IMG/VR virus record: IMGVR_UViG_3300046514_000317
Span: 1 to 43,382 of that record
Strand: one strand, 5' to 3'
Origin: a virus
Length of the DNA stretch: 43,382 nucleotides
Shown here in pieces: positions 7,664 through 13,936 of this stretch. How positions within the stretch are numbered: the stretch's first letter is position 1; the number at the start of each line of letters is the position of its first letter. The notes under the pieces were generated by a model. It saw nothing but the letters and a program-made list of their open reading frames with translations. It made no database searches and was not told the origin of the DNA. Position numbers and translations under genes: made by a program.

Positions 7664-7887
7664 GCACCGACAGTAGTGCGCTTGTCGTAGACCGACACCC
7701 CGCCATCGAGCGCCTGGATCACCTTGCCCAGACGCATGCTGGCATCCTCGAGATGACGATAGGCCAGCATGATGTTGGCCCGCGCCTCGCCGTCGGTGGT
7801 GCCGTGCTTCAGCGCCAGCACTTCCGCGGCGGTGTCTTTGATGGCGCCCCGCAGGCCGTTGATGGCCTCGATCTGCTTGTCGCTCAT
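7660..7887 (-). CDS. Small helical-hairpin protein, possibly Acb2/Tad1-like
   Basis: The ATG at 7887 shares its A with the TGA of the PEP-CTERM gene. The 75-aa product consists of two predicted helices: QIEAINGLRGAIKDTAAEV and RANIMLAYRHLEDASMRLGK, followed by a short tail with GGVSVYDK. The second helix block is common in small phage proteins. I associate it with the Acb2/Tad1 hairpin fold, whose members bind cyclic nucleotide signals of CBASS and Thoeris defence. That assignment is from memory and only moderately certain; the hairpin architecture itself is clear from the sequence. Confidence 0.7.
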   Translation of the reverse strand: MSDKQIEAINGLRGAIKDTAAEVLALKHGTTDGEARANIMLAYRHLEDASMRLGKVIQALDGGVSVYDKRTTVGA

Positions 7888-8528
7888 CACACCCGCCGCT
7901 GACGCACCAGCCCCAACCCCAGCAGCCCCAACCCCAGCACAGCCAATGATGCCGGCTCCGGCACCGCGGCAGGCGAGGCAGAGAACGTCCCCGACACGCT
8001 GCTGGTGAAGCTGCCAATACTAGTTCCAACAATGCTGAAACCTGGCGTGATGCCAGCAAACGCCAACCCCACCGCGCTCGGATTAAACAGATCGGTAATC
8101 ACGTCGCTGGTGAGCGTGAGGCTATCAGGCGGCGCACCAACCGCGAGCGCCCCACCCGCGCCACTGCCGAACGTCACGTCAGCGAAGGTGCCCGACAGGT
8201 AGTTGGTGCCCCCACCGCCAATGGCACTCGTGATGCTGAACGTCCCGGAGAACTTCTGCGCCGACCCGCCAAGGATCGGTTGGGCCGCGCCAACGGACGC
8301 CGCGTTGAGGTCGAAGAACGCCGCGGTCGGGCTGCCATTCTCGATCTGGGTGATGCTGATCGACGCATCGGTGGCGCTCAGCGTCGTCGCGTCCTGCGCG
8401 CCGTTCTCAGTCGCCGTGATCGGCGTGCCGGCAGTTTGGCCGAAGCTAAGCACCACGACCGCATAGGCCGGCGCGTGGAAGAACCAAGCCCCAGCCACAA
8501 TCGTGGCAATGCGCAGAGCGTGTTTCAT
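7887..8528 (-). CDS. PEP-CTERM sorting-signal surface protein
   Basis: The 213-aa product has a signal peptide (about residues 1-23, hydrophobic core IVAGAWFF, cleavage after APAYA). A Ser/Thr/Gly/Ala-rich beta-type body of about 165 residues follows. The C-terminus is the classic tripartite signal: VPEP at 189-192, a hydrophobic span to about 208, then RQRRV. In bacteria this signal is processed by exosortase (EpsH), and such proteins are usually linked to exopolysaccharide or the envelope. No exosortase is encoded here, so a host enzyme would be needed. AGGGG precedes the ATG. The gene heads a coupled set with 7660-7887 and 7484-7663. It is highly unusual cargo for a phage. Confidence 0.88.
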   Translation of the reverse strand: MKHALRIATIVAGAWFFHAPAYAVVVLSFGQTAGTPITATENGAQDATTLSATDASISITQIENGSPTAAFFDLNAASVGAAQPILGGSAQKFSGTFSITSAIGGGGTNYLSGTFADVTFGSGAGGALAVGAPPDSLTLTSDVITDLFNPSAVGLAFAGITPGFSIVGTSIGSFTSSVSGTFSASPAAVPEPASLAVLGLGLLGLGLVRQRRV

Positions 8529-8732
8529 GACGTGTAGCCCCTGTGGGTTTGTTGGTTGTGCCCGTCTCTCCGGGCTGTCGCGTCCATTCTCTCAGACGTT
8601 GCAGCCAGCGCGCGCCCGCTGGCAGGGCCTACTCGATGACTGGCGATAGCGCCCGCCCATTCCGGCCCTAACGGTCATACCCTCGGGCCACAACTGCCCT
8701 CGTCAGGGCGTCATCTTTCGCACGGCATCTCG
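8529..8732 (-). promoter_or_regulatory. Hairpin-rich leader of the PEP-CTERM gene
   Basis: No gene is seen in these 204 bases. They hold three perfect inverted repeats: GCCCT/AGGGC at 8696-8709, GCCAGC/GCTGGC at 8604-8623 and GCCCG/CGGGC at 8560-8575. None is followed by a T-run on the minus strand, so these are more likely leader RNA structures or a weak terminator than a standard terminator. The first could also end the transcript of 8733-9191. Confidence 0.45.
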
Positions 8733-9191
8733 CTACTTCGGCTGCGCGTGCGGCGGCAGCGGCATACCAGGGCGCAGGCTCGGATCGATCGCATGGTAGC
8801 TCCAGCCGTAGTTCGGCATGTAGACCAGGCACCAATACGTCCCGCCAGCAATGGGATGCTCCGGCGTACCAGGTACCTGGCCACCAGGCGGCGGTGCAAT
8901 CGGGTGCGTAGGCGTCCCAGGCGCGCTGCCAGAGCCCGGTGGTAGTCCCTGATCAGGCTTGGGCGGCAGGTAGCCTCCTACAGGCGGCCAGATGGCGCCA
9001 GGCGGCGTCCCAGGCGGCGCGGGGACGATCGGGTGCGCCGGCACCGGAGGCGGCCACACGCCCAACGGAGGCGGCGGAATAGGCAGCGAGTTGTCAATGC
9101 CAGGTGGTGATCCAGGCAACTCATTGTCCGGGTAATTCAGCCCAACGCTATCCAGCGTCAAAGCCCCACCAGTCACCCGAAATGTCGGCAT
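8733..9191 (-). CDS. Proline-rich phage protein, 152 aa
   Basis: After a short N-terminus (TFRVTGGALTLDSVGLNYPD) the middle is a Pro/Gly-rich region with recurring P..P.HPI and PPG.P motifs. A conserved-looking C-terminal block contains GGTYWCLVYMPNYGWSYHAI. Such proteins occur near terminase/portal genes of podoviruses and may be virion-associated; this is inference. It is coupled to 9191-9439 by TAATG. Confidence 0.75.
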   Translation of the reverse strand: MPTFRVTGGALTLDSVGLNYPDNELPGSPPGIDNSLPIPPPPLGVWPPPVPAHPIVPAPPGTPPGAIWPPVGGYLPPKPDQGLPPGSGSAPGTPTHPIAPPPGGQVPGTPEHPIAGGTYWCLVYMPNYGWSYHAIDPSLRPGMPLPPHAQPK

Positions 9192-9439
9192 TAGATGTCT
9201 CCATGTGTTGATGTGTAGACGTATCCACGTCTAGTCGTATATGCGGCTTTACGTATGGCGTGCTCCACAAGCAGCCAGTCGGTCCGCCCCTCGTCCGCAA
9301 GCATGGGGAACAAGTCCCGCCACATCCCAGGCCGGCCGTTCACCAACTCAATCACCCGGATCGCCGCCGCAACCGCCTCCCCATCCGACCCAGGCACGCG
9401 CATACGCAGCCGTCTATACCTAGTTGGCATGGTTGCCAT
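9191..9439 (-). CDS. Small basic hypothetical protein, 82 aa
   Basis: The product begins MATMPTRYRRLRMRVPGSDG and has an Arg-rich helical body with MWRDLFPMLADEGRTDWL. It has no recognised domain. Its stop overlaps the start of the Pro-rich gene downstream (TAATG). Upstream (9440-9559) there is only the hairpin at 9494-9531. Confidence 0.65.
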   Translation of the reverse strand: MATMPTRYRRLRMRVPGSDGEAVAAAIRVIELVNGRPGMWRDLFPMLADEGRTDWLLVEHAIRKAAYTTRRGYVYTSTHGDI

Positions 9440-9493
9440 TTCGACTCGACCGTGCTGTGGTGCGACACCGCTTGGGGTGCAAGCCAGGCGTCA

Positions 9494-9531
9494 GAGTAGC
9501 GGGCGGTAACCGCCAGAAGCCGCCCCTACTC
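9494..9531. other. Long imperfect inverted repeat
   Basis: GAGTAGCGGGCGG (9494-9506) pairs with CCGCCCCTACTC (9520-9531) with one bulged base. The loop contains a second small inverted repeat (GGCGG/CCGCC). It lies between the tiny-membrane-protein cassette and 9191-9439 and is not followed by a T-run on either strand, so its role (processing site, attenuator or Rho-dependent end) is open. Confidence 0.5.
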
Positions 9532-9559
9532 GCTCACCCACCGTGTCGTCACGCGACAC

Positions 9560-9634
9560 TCACGTGACAGCAGCAATAATCACCCAGCCAAGCATCACAA
9601 GATCAAGCGCAACAATGATATAGGCGCCCGTCAT
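9560..9634 (-). CDS. Tiny membrane protein, 24 aa (cassette gene 5)
   Basis: The ATG at 9634 overlaps the upstream stop (ATGA). The whole product is a single hydrophobic span beginning MTGAYIIVALDLVML and ending WVIIAAVT. Its last codons closely match those of the preceding 24-aa ORF (GCTGCTGTCAC then A/G, TGA), suggesting the two arose by duplication. The supports are coupling, hydrophobicity and the paralogous neighbour. Function unknown. Confidence 0.5.
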   Translation of the reverse strand: MTGAYIIVALDLVMLGWVIIAAVT

Positions 9635-9705
9635 GTGACAGCAGCGACGACGATGACGACGACAATCAACGCAATCTCGCCGAGGATGATGGACGGCGTC
9701 ACCAC
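9631..9705 (-). CDS. Tiny membrane protein, 24 aa (cassette gene 4)
   Basis: A GTGGTGA sequence provides the start (GTG at 9705 or 9702) and overlaps the stop of the 33-aa ORF upstream. The product TPSIILGEIALIVVVIVVAA is one transmembrane helix ending AAVT. It is too short to be judged by composition alone; the overlap with both neighbours and the similarity to the next ORF are the evidence. Confidence 0.5.
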   Translation of the reverse strand: MVTPSIILGEIALIVVVIVVAAVT

Positions 9706-9800
9706 TCGTTATCCTGCGTCGAGCGGATCATCGCGATCACCAGGATCGTGCAGACCAGCAGAGCGAACAGTCCTAGCCCGACAAGGGTCCAGAACAACAT
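9699..9800 (-). CDS. Tiny membrane protein, 33 aa (cassette gene 3)
   Basis: The ATG at 9800 lies 9 bases after the stop of the 54-aa gene. The product has one hydrophobic helix (FWTLVGLGLFALLVCTILVI) and a short polar tail, RSTQDNEW. Its stop overlaps the GTG of the next tiny ORF. A pinholin-like or membrane-regulatory role is possible but not shown. Confidence 0.55.
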   Translation of the reverse strand: MLFWTLVGLGLFALLVCTILVIAMIRSTQDNEW

Positions 9801-9809
9801 CGGCGTCCA

Positions 9810-9974
9810 CTAGAACCTGCCGCTGAACAGCAGGAACAGCACCAGCACAATCACGATGAGGCCGAAGCCACCGAAGGCGCCCCCACCATAATAGCCCTGC
9901 GAGTGACCCCAATAACCGCCCCCAAGGCCACCGAACAGCAGCACGATGACGATGATCAGCAGCAGCGGGCTCAT
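9810..9974 (-). CDS. Small Gly-rich membrane protein, 54 aa (cassette gene 2)
   Basis: The ATG at 9974 overlaps the upstream stop (ATGA). The product has two hydrophobic helices (SPLLLIIVIVLLFGG and FGLIVIVLVLFLLF) joined by a Gly/Tyr-rich loop, YWGHSQGYYGGGAFGG. This layout resembles short DUF3309-type membrane proteins. It is strongly hydrophobic along its full length, so coding is likely. Confidence 0.65.
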   Translation of the reverse strand: MSPLLLIIVIVLLFGGLGGGYWGHSQGYYGGGAFGGFGLIVIVLVLFLLFSGRF

Positions 9975-10159
9975 CGCATGCCTGGCCCCTGGATGGCGAA
10001 GCCGAATACCGCCCAGCCGAGGATGAACAACAACACGAACAGCCAGACACCGTTGAACCGCCCAAAGTTCGGGTTGTTCGCGTAAGGCCCCCAGTAGCCG
10101 GCGAGGTAGAACACGACGGCCAACAGCATGATCAGCCAGTAGATGAAGCCTATGGGCAT
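9971..10159 (-). CDS. Small two-helix membrane protein, 62 aa (cassette gene 1)
   Basis: The product has a first transmembrane helix (FIYWLIMLLAVVFYLAG), a polar loop (YWGPYANNPNFGRFNG) and a second helix (VWLFVLLFILGWAVFGFAI). Similar two-span proteins are common in phage accessory regions. Its Shine-Dalgarno GGAGG is half of a hairpin at 10169-10182, suggesting regulated translation. It leads the five-gene overlapping cassette and is a reasonable holin-class candidate, though no endolysin adjoins it. Confidence 0.75.
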   Translation of the reverse strand: MPIGFIYWLIMLLAVVFYLAGYWGPYANNPNFGRFNGVWLFVLLFILGWAVFGFAIQGPGMR

Positions 10160-10168
10160 CGCTGCGGT

Positions 10169-10182
10169 CCTCCGGACGGAGG
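10169..10182 (-). promoter_or_regulatory. Hairpin sequestering the cassette ribosome-binding site
   Basis: CCTCCGTCCGGAGG (minus-strand reading) is a perfect inverted repeat whose 3' arm, GGAGG, is the only good Shine-Dalgarno for the ATG at 10159. When folded, the site would be hidden. It lies a few bases after the tandem stops (TGA TAA) of the Ig-like gene. Confidence 0.5.
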
Positions 10183-10187
10183 GGTTA

Positions 10188-10655
10188 TCAGGCGACCGTG
10201 ACGCTGTTACTCATCGGGGCCGCGGTGCTGCCTTTGGGATTGGTGGCGGTGACGATGCACGACGCGCTCTTGCCCACATCCCCCGCCTGCACCGCATAGG
10301 TCGCCTCGGTCCCGCCGTTCGCCACGCCGTCCATGTGCCAGGCGTAGGCATAGGATGCGGGCTCACCATGCCAGTTGCCCATGGTGCAGGTGAGCGTGGC
10401 GCCGGCTTGCTGGGCGTGCGGCACGTCCACCACGGTGGGCGGCCCCTGCGCCGCGGTCATGGCGGCAAGCAACGCGCCGATCTCTTTGCTGTGCGTGCGG
10501 TCGCCATTGAGCCAGTCGGCGGCGAGCCACATCAGCAGCTGCTGTTGATCGGCGGCGGCGTCGCGTGGCTGGGCACCCTTGGCGCCGGCCTTGGTGTTGG
10601 ACGCCGACGTGCCGTGCTGGGCCTCATGCTTGTTGGCTGCTGATGTGCCGCTCAT
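10188..10655 (-). CDS. Ig-like domain protein, probable virion decoration/adhesion
   Basis: I chose ATG 10655 because AGGGAG lies 8 bases upstream; the frame is open further but would overlap the large terminase gene. The 155-aa product has a Ser/Ala/Lys-rich N-terminus and then a bacterial-type Ig-like fold (about residues 75-155): GATLTCTMGNWHGEP, YAYAWHMDG, TYAVQAGDVGKSASCIVTAT, NPKGST. Such domains decorate phage capsids and tails and bind carbohydrates weakly. Location just after large terminase fits a late virion gene. Confidence 0.75.
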   Translation of the reverse strand: MSGTSAANKHEAQHGTSASNTKAGAKGAQPRDAAADQQQLLMWLAADWLNGDRTHSKEIGALLAAMTAAQGPPTVVDVPHAQQAGATLTCTMGNWHGEPASYAYAWHMDGVANGGTEATYAVQAGDVGKSASCIVTATNPKGSTAAPMSNSVTVA

Positions 10656-10720
10656 GGTGTGGCTCCCTGTTGCATCGATAAATCCGAATACCCTGGCGAG
10701 GAAATTGCCCTCAGGGTCCG

Positions 10721-12418
10721 TCAAATACTCATCCACCCGGTATCCGCCCCGTGGCCCTGATACATGGCGCGGGGGCCGGCACCAAACTGGTTGCGGATGA
10801 TGTTGGACCCCGTACTGGCCCCCTCTTCGCGCACGCCGAGGCACAGATACCGCATGGCATCCGATCCATGGCTCGCGTGGTCATGCACCGGGCTTGCTCG
10901 CCACGCCTGCGCCTGTTCATTCCACTCGCGTTTATAGTGTCTGAGCGCATGAATGCCGCGGGCGCACTTCGTGGCATCGAACCAGGCCTTGGGCAGGATC
11001 ATGCGGACGGCGTTGATGCCATCCGCCACACTGTGCGCCTTGATGACCCGTGTGGGCCTGATCCCCAGCCCATGCATCGTCTCGGTGCGGCTTTTCCCTG
11101 ATCCCAGCTCTTTGACTTTGGCGTCATGCGGCAGCAGATGCTTCTCGTAGACATACGGGCGGGATTGCAGCAGCTGCGCGTAATGATCTAATCCAGCACC
11201 GCTATCCTCGATGTAGTCAATAATGCGCCACTCGCCGCTTTTCGTCACTTGGGCGAACCAAATGGCCGTGCTGTCATGCACACCCAGATCCCACGCCGTC
11301 CAGACTTTCAGGCTTGGATCGTGCGGGACTGATGTGATCCTGCCATCCCGTAGTAATGTGTCCATCGCGCGGCCGTAGTATGATCCGCTATTCGGGCTTG
11401 CGAATGAGCATTCTAATTCCTGCGCGAATTCCTCTTCCGTCATCTCGGCGCGCAGCCGCTCGATCGCCTCGGGCGTCAGCGCATCGGTCTTGGTGTAGTC
11501 CAACAAGTATGCCGAATAGCCTGGCGTGGTGGTCGCTCGATTGTAGGCGGCCTCGAGCAGTCCGTTGCCCTTCGGGGTGCCGCTGCGCACTAGCGTGCCA
11601 TTGCGATCGGCCAACATAGGCTCAATAACGAGCGGGACCATACTGGGTGGCGTATCGTCGAATTCATCGATAATACATTCAATGGCCCCGCCACCGCGCC
11701 ACACGTCTTGATTATCCGCACCGCCGCACTGATACGTGCCGCCGTTTGGCAGTTTCACGCTCATTTCACTGCGCCTGACTGCTGCGCCCGGTATGGCGTC
11801 CGCGGCGCGCACCAAATCGTCCCACAGGCCCGTCCGCTGCCACTGCACGCCGAAGGGCAGGATGTGGACGACCCTGGGGTTGGGCCATTTGACTTCCGTG
11901 AGGCAGCGCTTGAGCCCGCGCCACATCAGGGCGGTGCTCTTGCCGGCCCGGCGGTGGACGACGGCGACAATTCGCTTCGCGGGGTCATCGATCAGCGGGA
12001 TCTGCCAGGGGCGAGGGGCGAAGGGGATCGATATCGTCTGGCGCGGAGGCCTTGGCGCCTCAGGCGCCTTCGGCGGGGCTATAGGGGGCGCTGGTGGCGT
12101 CTGAGGCTGTGCCGCCTGTTGGGGCGGGGCATTCTGGACGGCCTCTGTGGGGCTGTTAGCGGGCTGTGGTGGGGGCGTTTTGGGTCTAGCGGGCTGTGGG
12201 ACGCCCTTACGGACTGGCGATTTGGCTGGTTTGTACGATTTAGACCCCTTCGTGTACGATTTGGCCGATTTGGCGTTAGATCCGCTCACCGACGCGCTTT
12301 CCGACACGTCGTGTGGTGGTGTCGGAAGCTTGCCAGGCGCCAGGCCGGCTTTGAAGGCCGCCAGCTGGGCCTGGAACGCCGCCGATCGGCCGCCTTGGGG
12401 TTTGCCGCGTGGCTTCAT
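10721..12418 (-). CDS. Terminase large subunit (packaging ATPase/nuclease)
   Basis: This is the motor that pumps DNA into the capsid and cuts concatemers. Motifs are visible in order: Walker A HRRAGKST (155-162), Walker B CIIDE (248-252), coupling motif SGTP (279-282), then the RNase H-like nuclease with AWDLGVHDS (about 376-383) and the late acidic block HASHGSDAMRYL. The first ~125 residues are low-complexity (Lys/Ser then Pro/Ala/Gln repeats), an unusual extension, since the ATPase domain normally starts near the N-terminus. No internal start has clear advantage. It is divergent from the small genes at 12409-12767. Confidence 0.95.
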   Translation of the reverse strand: MKPRGKPQGGRSAAFQAQLAAFKAGLAPGKLPTPPHDVSESASVSGSNAKSAKSYTKGSKSYKPAKSPVRKGVPQPARPKTPPPQPANSPTEAVQNAPPQQAAQPQTPPAPPIAPPKAPEAPRPPRQTISIPFAPRPWQIPLIDDPAKRIVAVVHRRAGKSTALMWRGLKRCLTEVKWPNPRVVHILPFGVQWQRTGLWDDLVRAADAIPGAAVRRSEMSVKLPNGGTYQCGGADNQDVWRGGGAIECIIDEFDDTPPSMVPLVIEPMLADRNGTLVRSGTPKGNGLLEAAYNRATTTPGYSAYLLDYTKTDALTPEAIERLRAEMTEEEFAQELECSFASPNSGSYYGRAMDTLLRDGRITSVPHDPSLKVWTAWDLGVHDSTAIWFAQVTKSGEWRIIDYIEDSGAGLDHYAQLLQSRPYVYEKHLLPHDAKVKELGSGKSRTETMHGLGIRPTRVIKAHSVADGINAVRMILPKAWFDATKCARGIHALRHYKREWNEQAQAWRASPVHDHASHGSDAMRYLCLGVREEGASTGSNIIRNQFGAGPRAMYQGHGADTGWMSI

Positions 12419-12606
12419 GCGTCCTGTGTGGTGATGGCTGTGGACATTGGTGCCCGGTGCAGTGGCAACGCGCCCTGGTGGTGTATGTCGCCCGGCACTA
12501 CGCCACCGCAGCGGCTTGGGAGACGCCCACGAAATCGGTCGCCAGGGTCACAGTGGACGAGCTCTTCGACAACCCAGCCGGCTGGTTGGTCAGGCGGCGC
12601 ACATGA
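12409..12606 (+). CDS. Small hypothetical protein, 65 aa
   Basis: The longest frame starts at GTG 12409, overlapping the start of the large terminase on the other strand by 10 bases; the N-terminal Cys-rich part (SCVLCGDGCGHWC) could be a zinc knuckle or artefact. The remainder, with VVYVARHYATAAAWETPTKS and TVDELFDNPAGWL, looks coding. Its TGA overlaps the ATG of the next gene (ATGA), which is the best support. No family recognised; the start is uncertain. Confidence 0.5.
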   Translation: MASCVLCGDGCGHWCPVQWQRALVVYVARHYATAAAWETPTKSVARVTVDELFDNPAGWLVRRRT

Positions 12607-12767
12607 CCGACGAGGAAGGCTTCCGGGTGGCCGATCTGGTGGCCGCAGCCGGCCTCGTGCTGCATCTGATCTGGCAGGGCGACACAGTGACCAAAGACGA
12701 CATCGAGTTCGTGTGGCTGACCAAGGCCGCCAATGCAGTCCGCGCGATACTGCCAGAGAAGGACTAA
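12603..12767 (+). CDS. Small hypothetical protein, 54 aa
   Basis: The ATG at 12603 overlaps the upstream stop. The product starts MTDEEGFRVADLVAAAGLVL, is acidic and mostly helical, and ends VRAILPEKD. It is followed within 30 bases by a terminator (12796-12854), as expected for the end of a two-gene rightward unit set inside the late region. Function unknown. Confidence 0.55.
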   Translation: MTDEEGFRVADLVAAAGLVLHLIWQGDTVTKDDIEFVWLTKAANAVRAILPEKD

Positions 12768-12795
12768 ACGCGCCTACAGTATTAGGTTGTTACTC

Positions 12796-12854
12796 GCCCC
12801 TGGTGTCACCCGAGGCTCTCGCTTCGCGTCACTGACACTGGGGGCTTTTCTTTG
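12796..12854 (+). terminator. Rho-independent terminator after the 12409-12767 unit
   Basis: GCCCC-TG-GTGTCA (12796-12808) pairs with TGACAC-TG-GGGGC (12833-12845), with a small internal loop, and is followed by TTTTCTTTG. The tail is nearly the same as at 4446-4459. The distance from an upstream TAGG (about 12779) to the tail is also similar in both places (67 and 69 bases). Confidence 0.75.
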
Positions 12855-12888
12855 CGCCGCCTGTGGCTTTCGCTTCGCGTGTTACAGT

Positions 12889-13113
12889 CTAGTTGGTGAG
12901 GCGGGCACTATTTGGGGCCGCCAACGGCTCGCTGCGCAGCACGTCCTCGATGTCCAGCTGCTGCTCGCCAGACGCATCAGGAGACGGTGGGAACTGGGTG
13001 AGCCGTTGGGTCCAGTAGGCGACCACACGCTGACGTCCAGCAGGGCTCAATTTGGCGAGTAGCCGCATGCCATTCCGCATCACATCCATCTCGTGGTCAG
13101 GGCGGTGGCGCAT
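12889..13113 (-). CDS. Small phage protein between the terminase genes, 74 aa
   Basis: AGAGGAAA precedes the ATG at 13113 by 7 bases. The product begins MRHRPDHEMDVMRNGMRLLA and contains GRQRVVAYWTQRLTQFPPSP; similar short proteins of the form G..R.L..L....R.RV..YW..R are common in phages. Its location between the small terminase-like gene and large terminase suggests a late gene, but no function is known. Confidence 0.7.
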   Translation of the reverse strand: MRHRPDHEMDVMRNGMRLLAKLSPAGRQRVVAYWTQRLTQFPPSPDASGEQQLDIEDVLRSEPLAAPNSARLTN

Positions 13114-13505
13114 CTCGTAGTTTCCTCTCAGAATATGGGATTGTATCTACGGTGGTTTTGCCTCGCCCCAAGTATTGGTAGGAGGCGATCATTACGCTGC
13201 GGATGGGGCGATCATTGCGTTTCCAGGGAGGCGATCATTGCGGAATGAATGATGGCATGAGGGATGCTGCAAATGGGCTGTATGTGGGATTGTAGATACT
13301 GAGAAACGGGGTGCAGAGTGGGGTGGTGTGAGGGCATGTGCGGCTGGGGAAAACTCGAAGTGCCCATGCCCCCGGGGGGTCGAGGTGCCAGGGCCGTTTT
13401 CCCCTGTGCTGCAGGCCTATCCGCCCGTCTCGTTGCAACCGCTGATGGTGGGATTATTACGTCCGATAAGACGTGTTTCCAGACGTGATAACGCATGTCC
13501 GCCAC
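13114..13505. other. Non-coding region between terminase genes, with repeats
   Basis: No convincing gene is present in these 392 bases. They hold two 15-mers sharing TGGGATTGTA with inverted ends (GTATCTAC at 13143-13150, GTAGATAC at 13292-13299). They also hold the three 23-bp-phased repeats at 13184-13242, a G-rich tract (13305-13390), and two AGACGTG copies 12 bp apart (13469-13487). The position is typical for a packaging-initiation (pac) site or other protein-binding locus. Confidence 0.5.
13184..13242. repeat. Three direct repeats phased at exactly 23 bp
   Basis: GGCGATCATT(A/G)CG occurs at 13184-13196, 13207-13219 and 13230-13242, starting exactly 23 bp apart. Spacers are not conserved, so only the 13-mers look selected. 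Precise phasing is the signature of repeated protein-binding sites, such as a pac site for small terminase or iterons. Confidence 0.75.
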
Positions 13506-13880
13506 TTAACGTCGTTTCGGGTTTACGCGCTGTGGTTGTGTCTCGAGAGGCGCCTCGGGCTCGAACGGCGCCTCGACAACGTCTGCATCCACAGTAGCGC
13601 TGGCGGTGCACGTGAGCGCTTTGTGCGCCTCTACCACCCCAGCTGATGCCCACTGGAAGTCGAACGCGAATGCCTCAGCGTCACGTCCAGCGATCTGCAG
13701 CGGCATCACCTTGCCAACGAGCCCGAGGAAAGCCACCGGATGGCTGATAGCGCATTCAGCGAGATACTCTTGCCCGCCCACAGCCTTCAAGGCGCCGACA
13801 ACCATTGCCCGAATGTCGGCATTGTCCTTGTTGAGCGCGCCCTTGGGCCGCCCCTGCCCTGACGTGCGAGTGACCGGCAT
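13506..13880 (-). CDS. Putative terminase small subunit / packaging-associated protein
   Basis: This 124-aa product has the motif GRPKGALNKDNADIRAMVVG followed by QEYLAECAISHPVAFLGLVG and KVMPLQ. I know this pattern from phage proteins encoded just upstream of large terminases, often annotated as small terminase or DUF5681-like. The C-terminal half is acidic and low in complexity. It would recognise the packaging site; the phased repeats directly downstream (13184-13242) are a candidate target. The function is inferred from family memory and position. Confidence 0.65.
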   Translation of the reverse strand: MPVTRTSGQGRPKGALNKDNADIRAMVVGALKAVGGQEYLAECAISHPVAFLGLVGKVMPLQIAGRDAEAFAFDFQWASAGVVEAHKALTCTASATVDADVVEAPFEPEAPLETQPQRVNPKRR

Positions 13881-13936
13881 AATCAGCGTATTTTGCGCTT
13901 TGCAGCATGGACAATTGTGTGAGCCATATCAGAGCC

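Noticed and set aside
9709-10065. A 118-codon leftward frame over the membrane cassette
   Set aside because: Arg/Cys/Ser-rich and in the wrong frame; the overlapping hydrophobic ORFs in other frames are coherent.
13212-13505. A 97-codon leftward frame between the terminase genes
   Set aside because: It runs through the phased repeats and the G-rich tract, with odd composition (Pro/His/Ser); repeats better explain the region.
13883-13927. A 14-codon leader ORF (MAHTIVHAAKRKIR) upstream of the small terminase-like gene
   Set aside because: Too short to support without conservation or a ribosome site, though it ends 2 bases before the next ATG.
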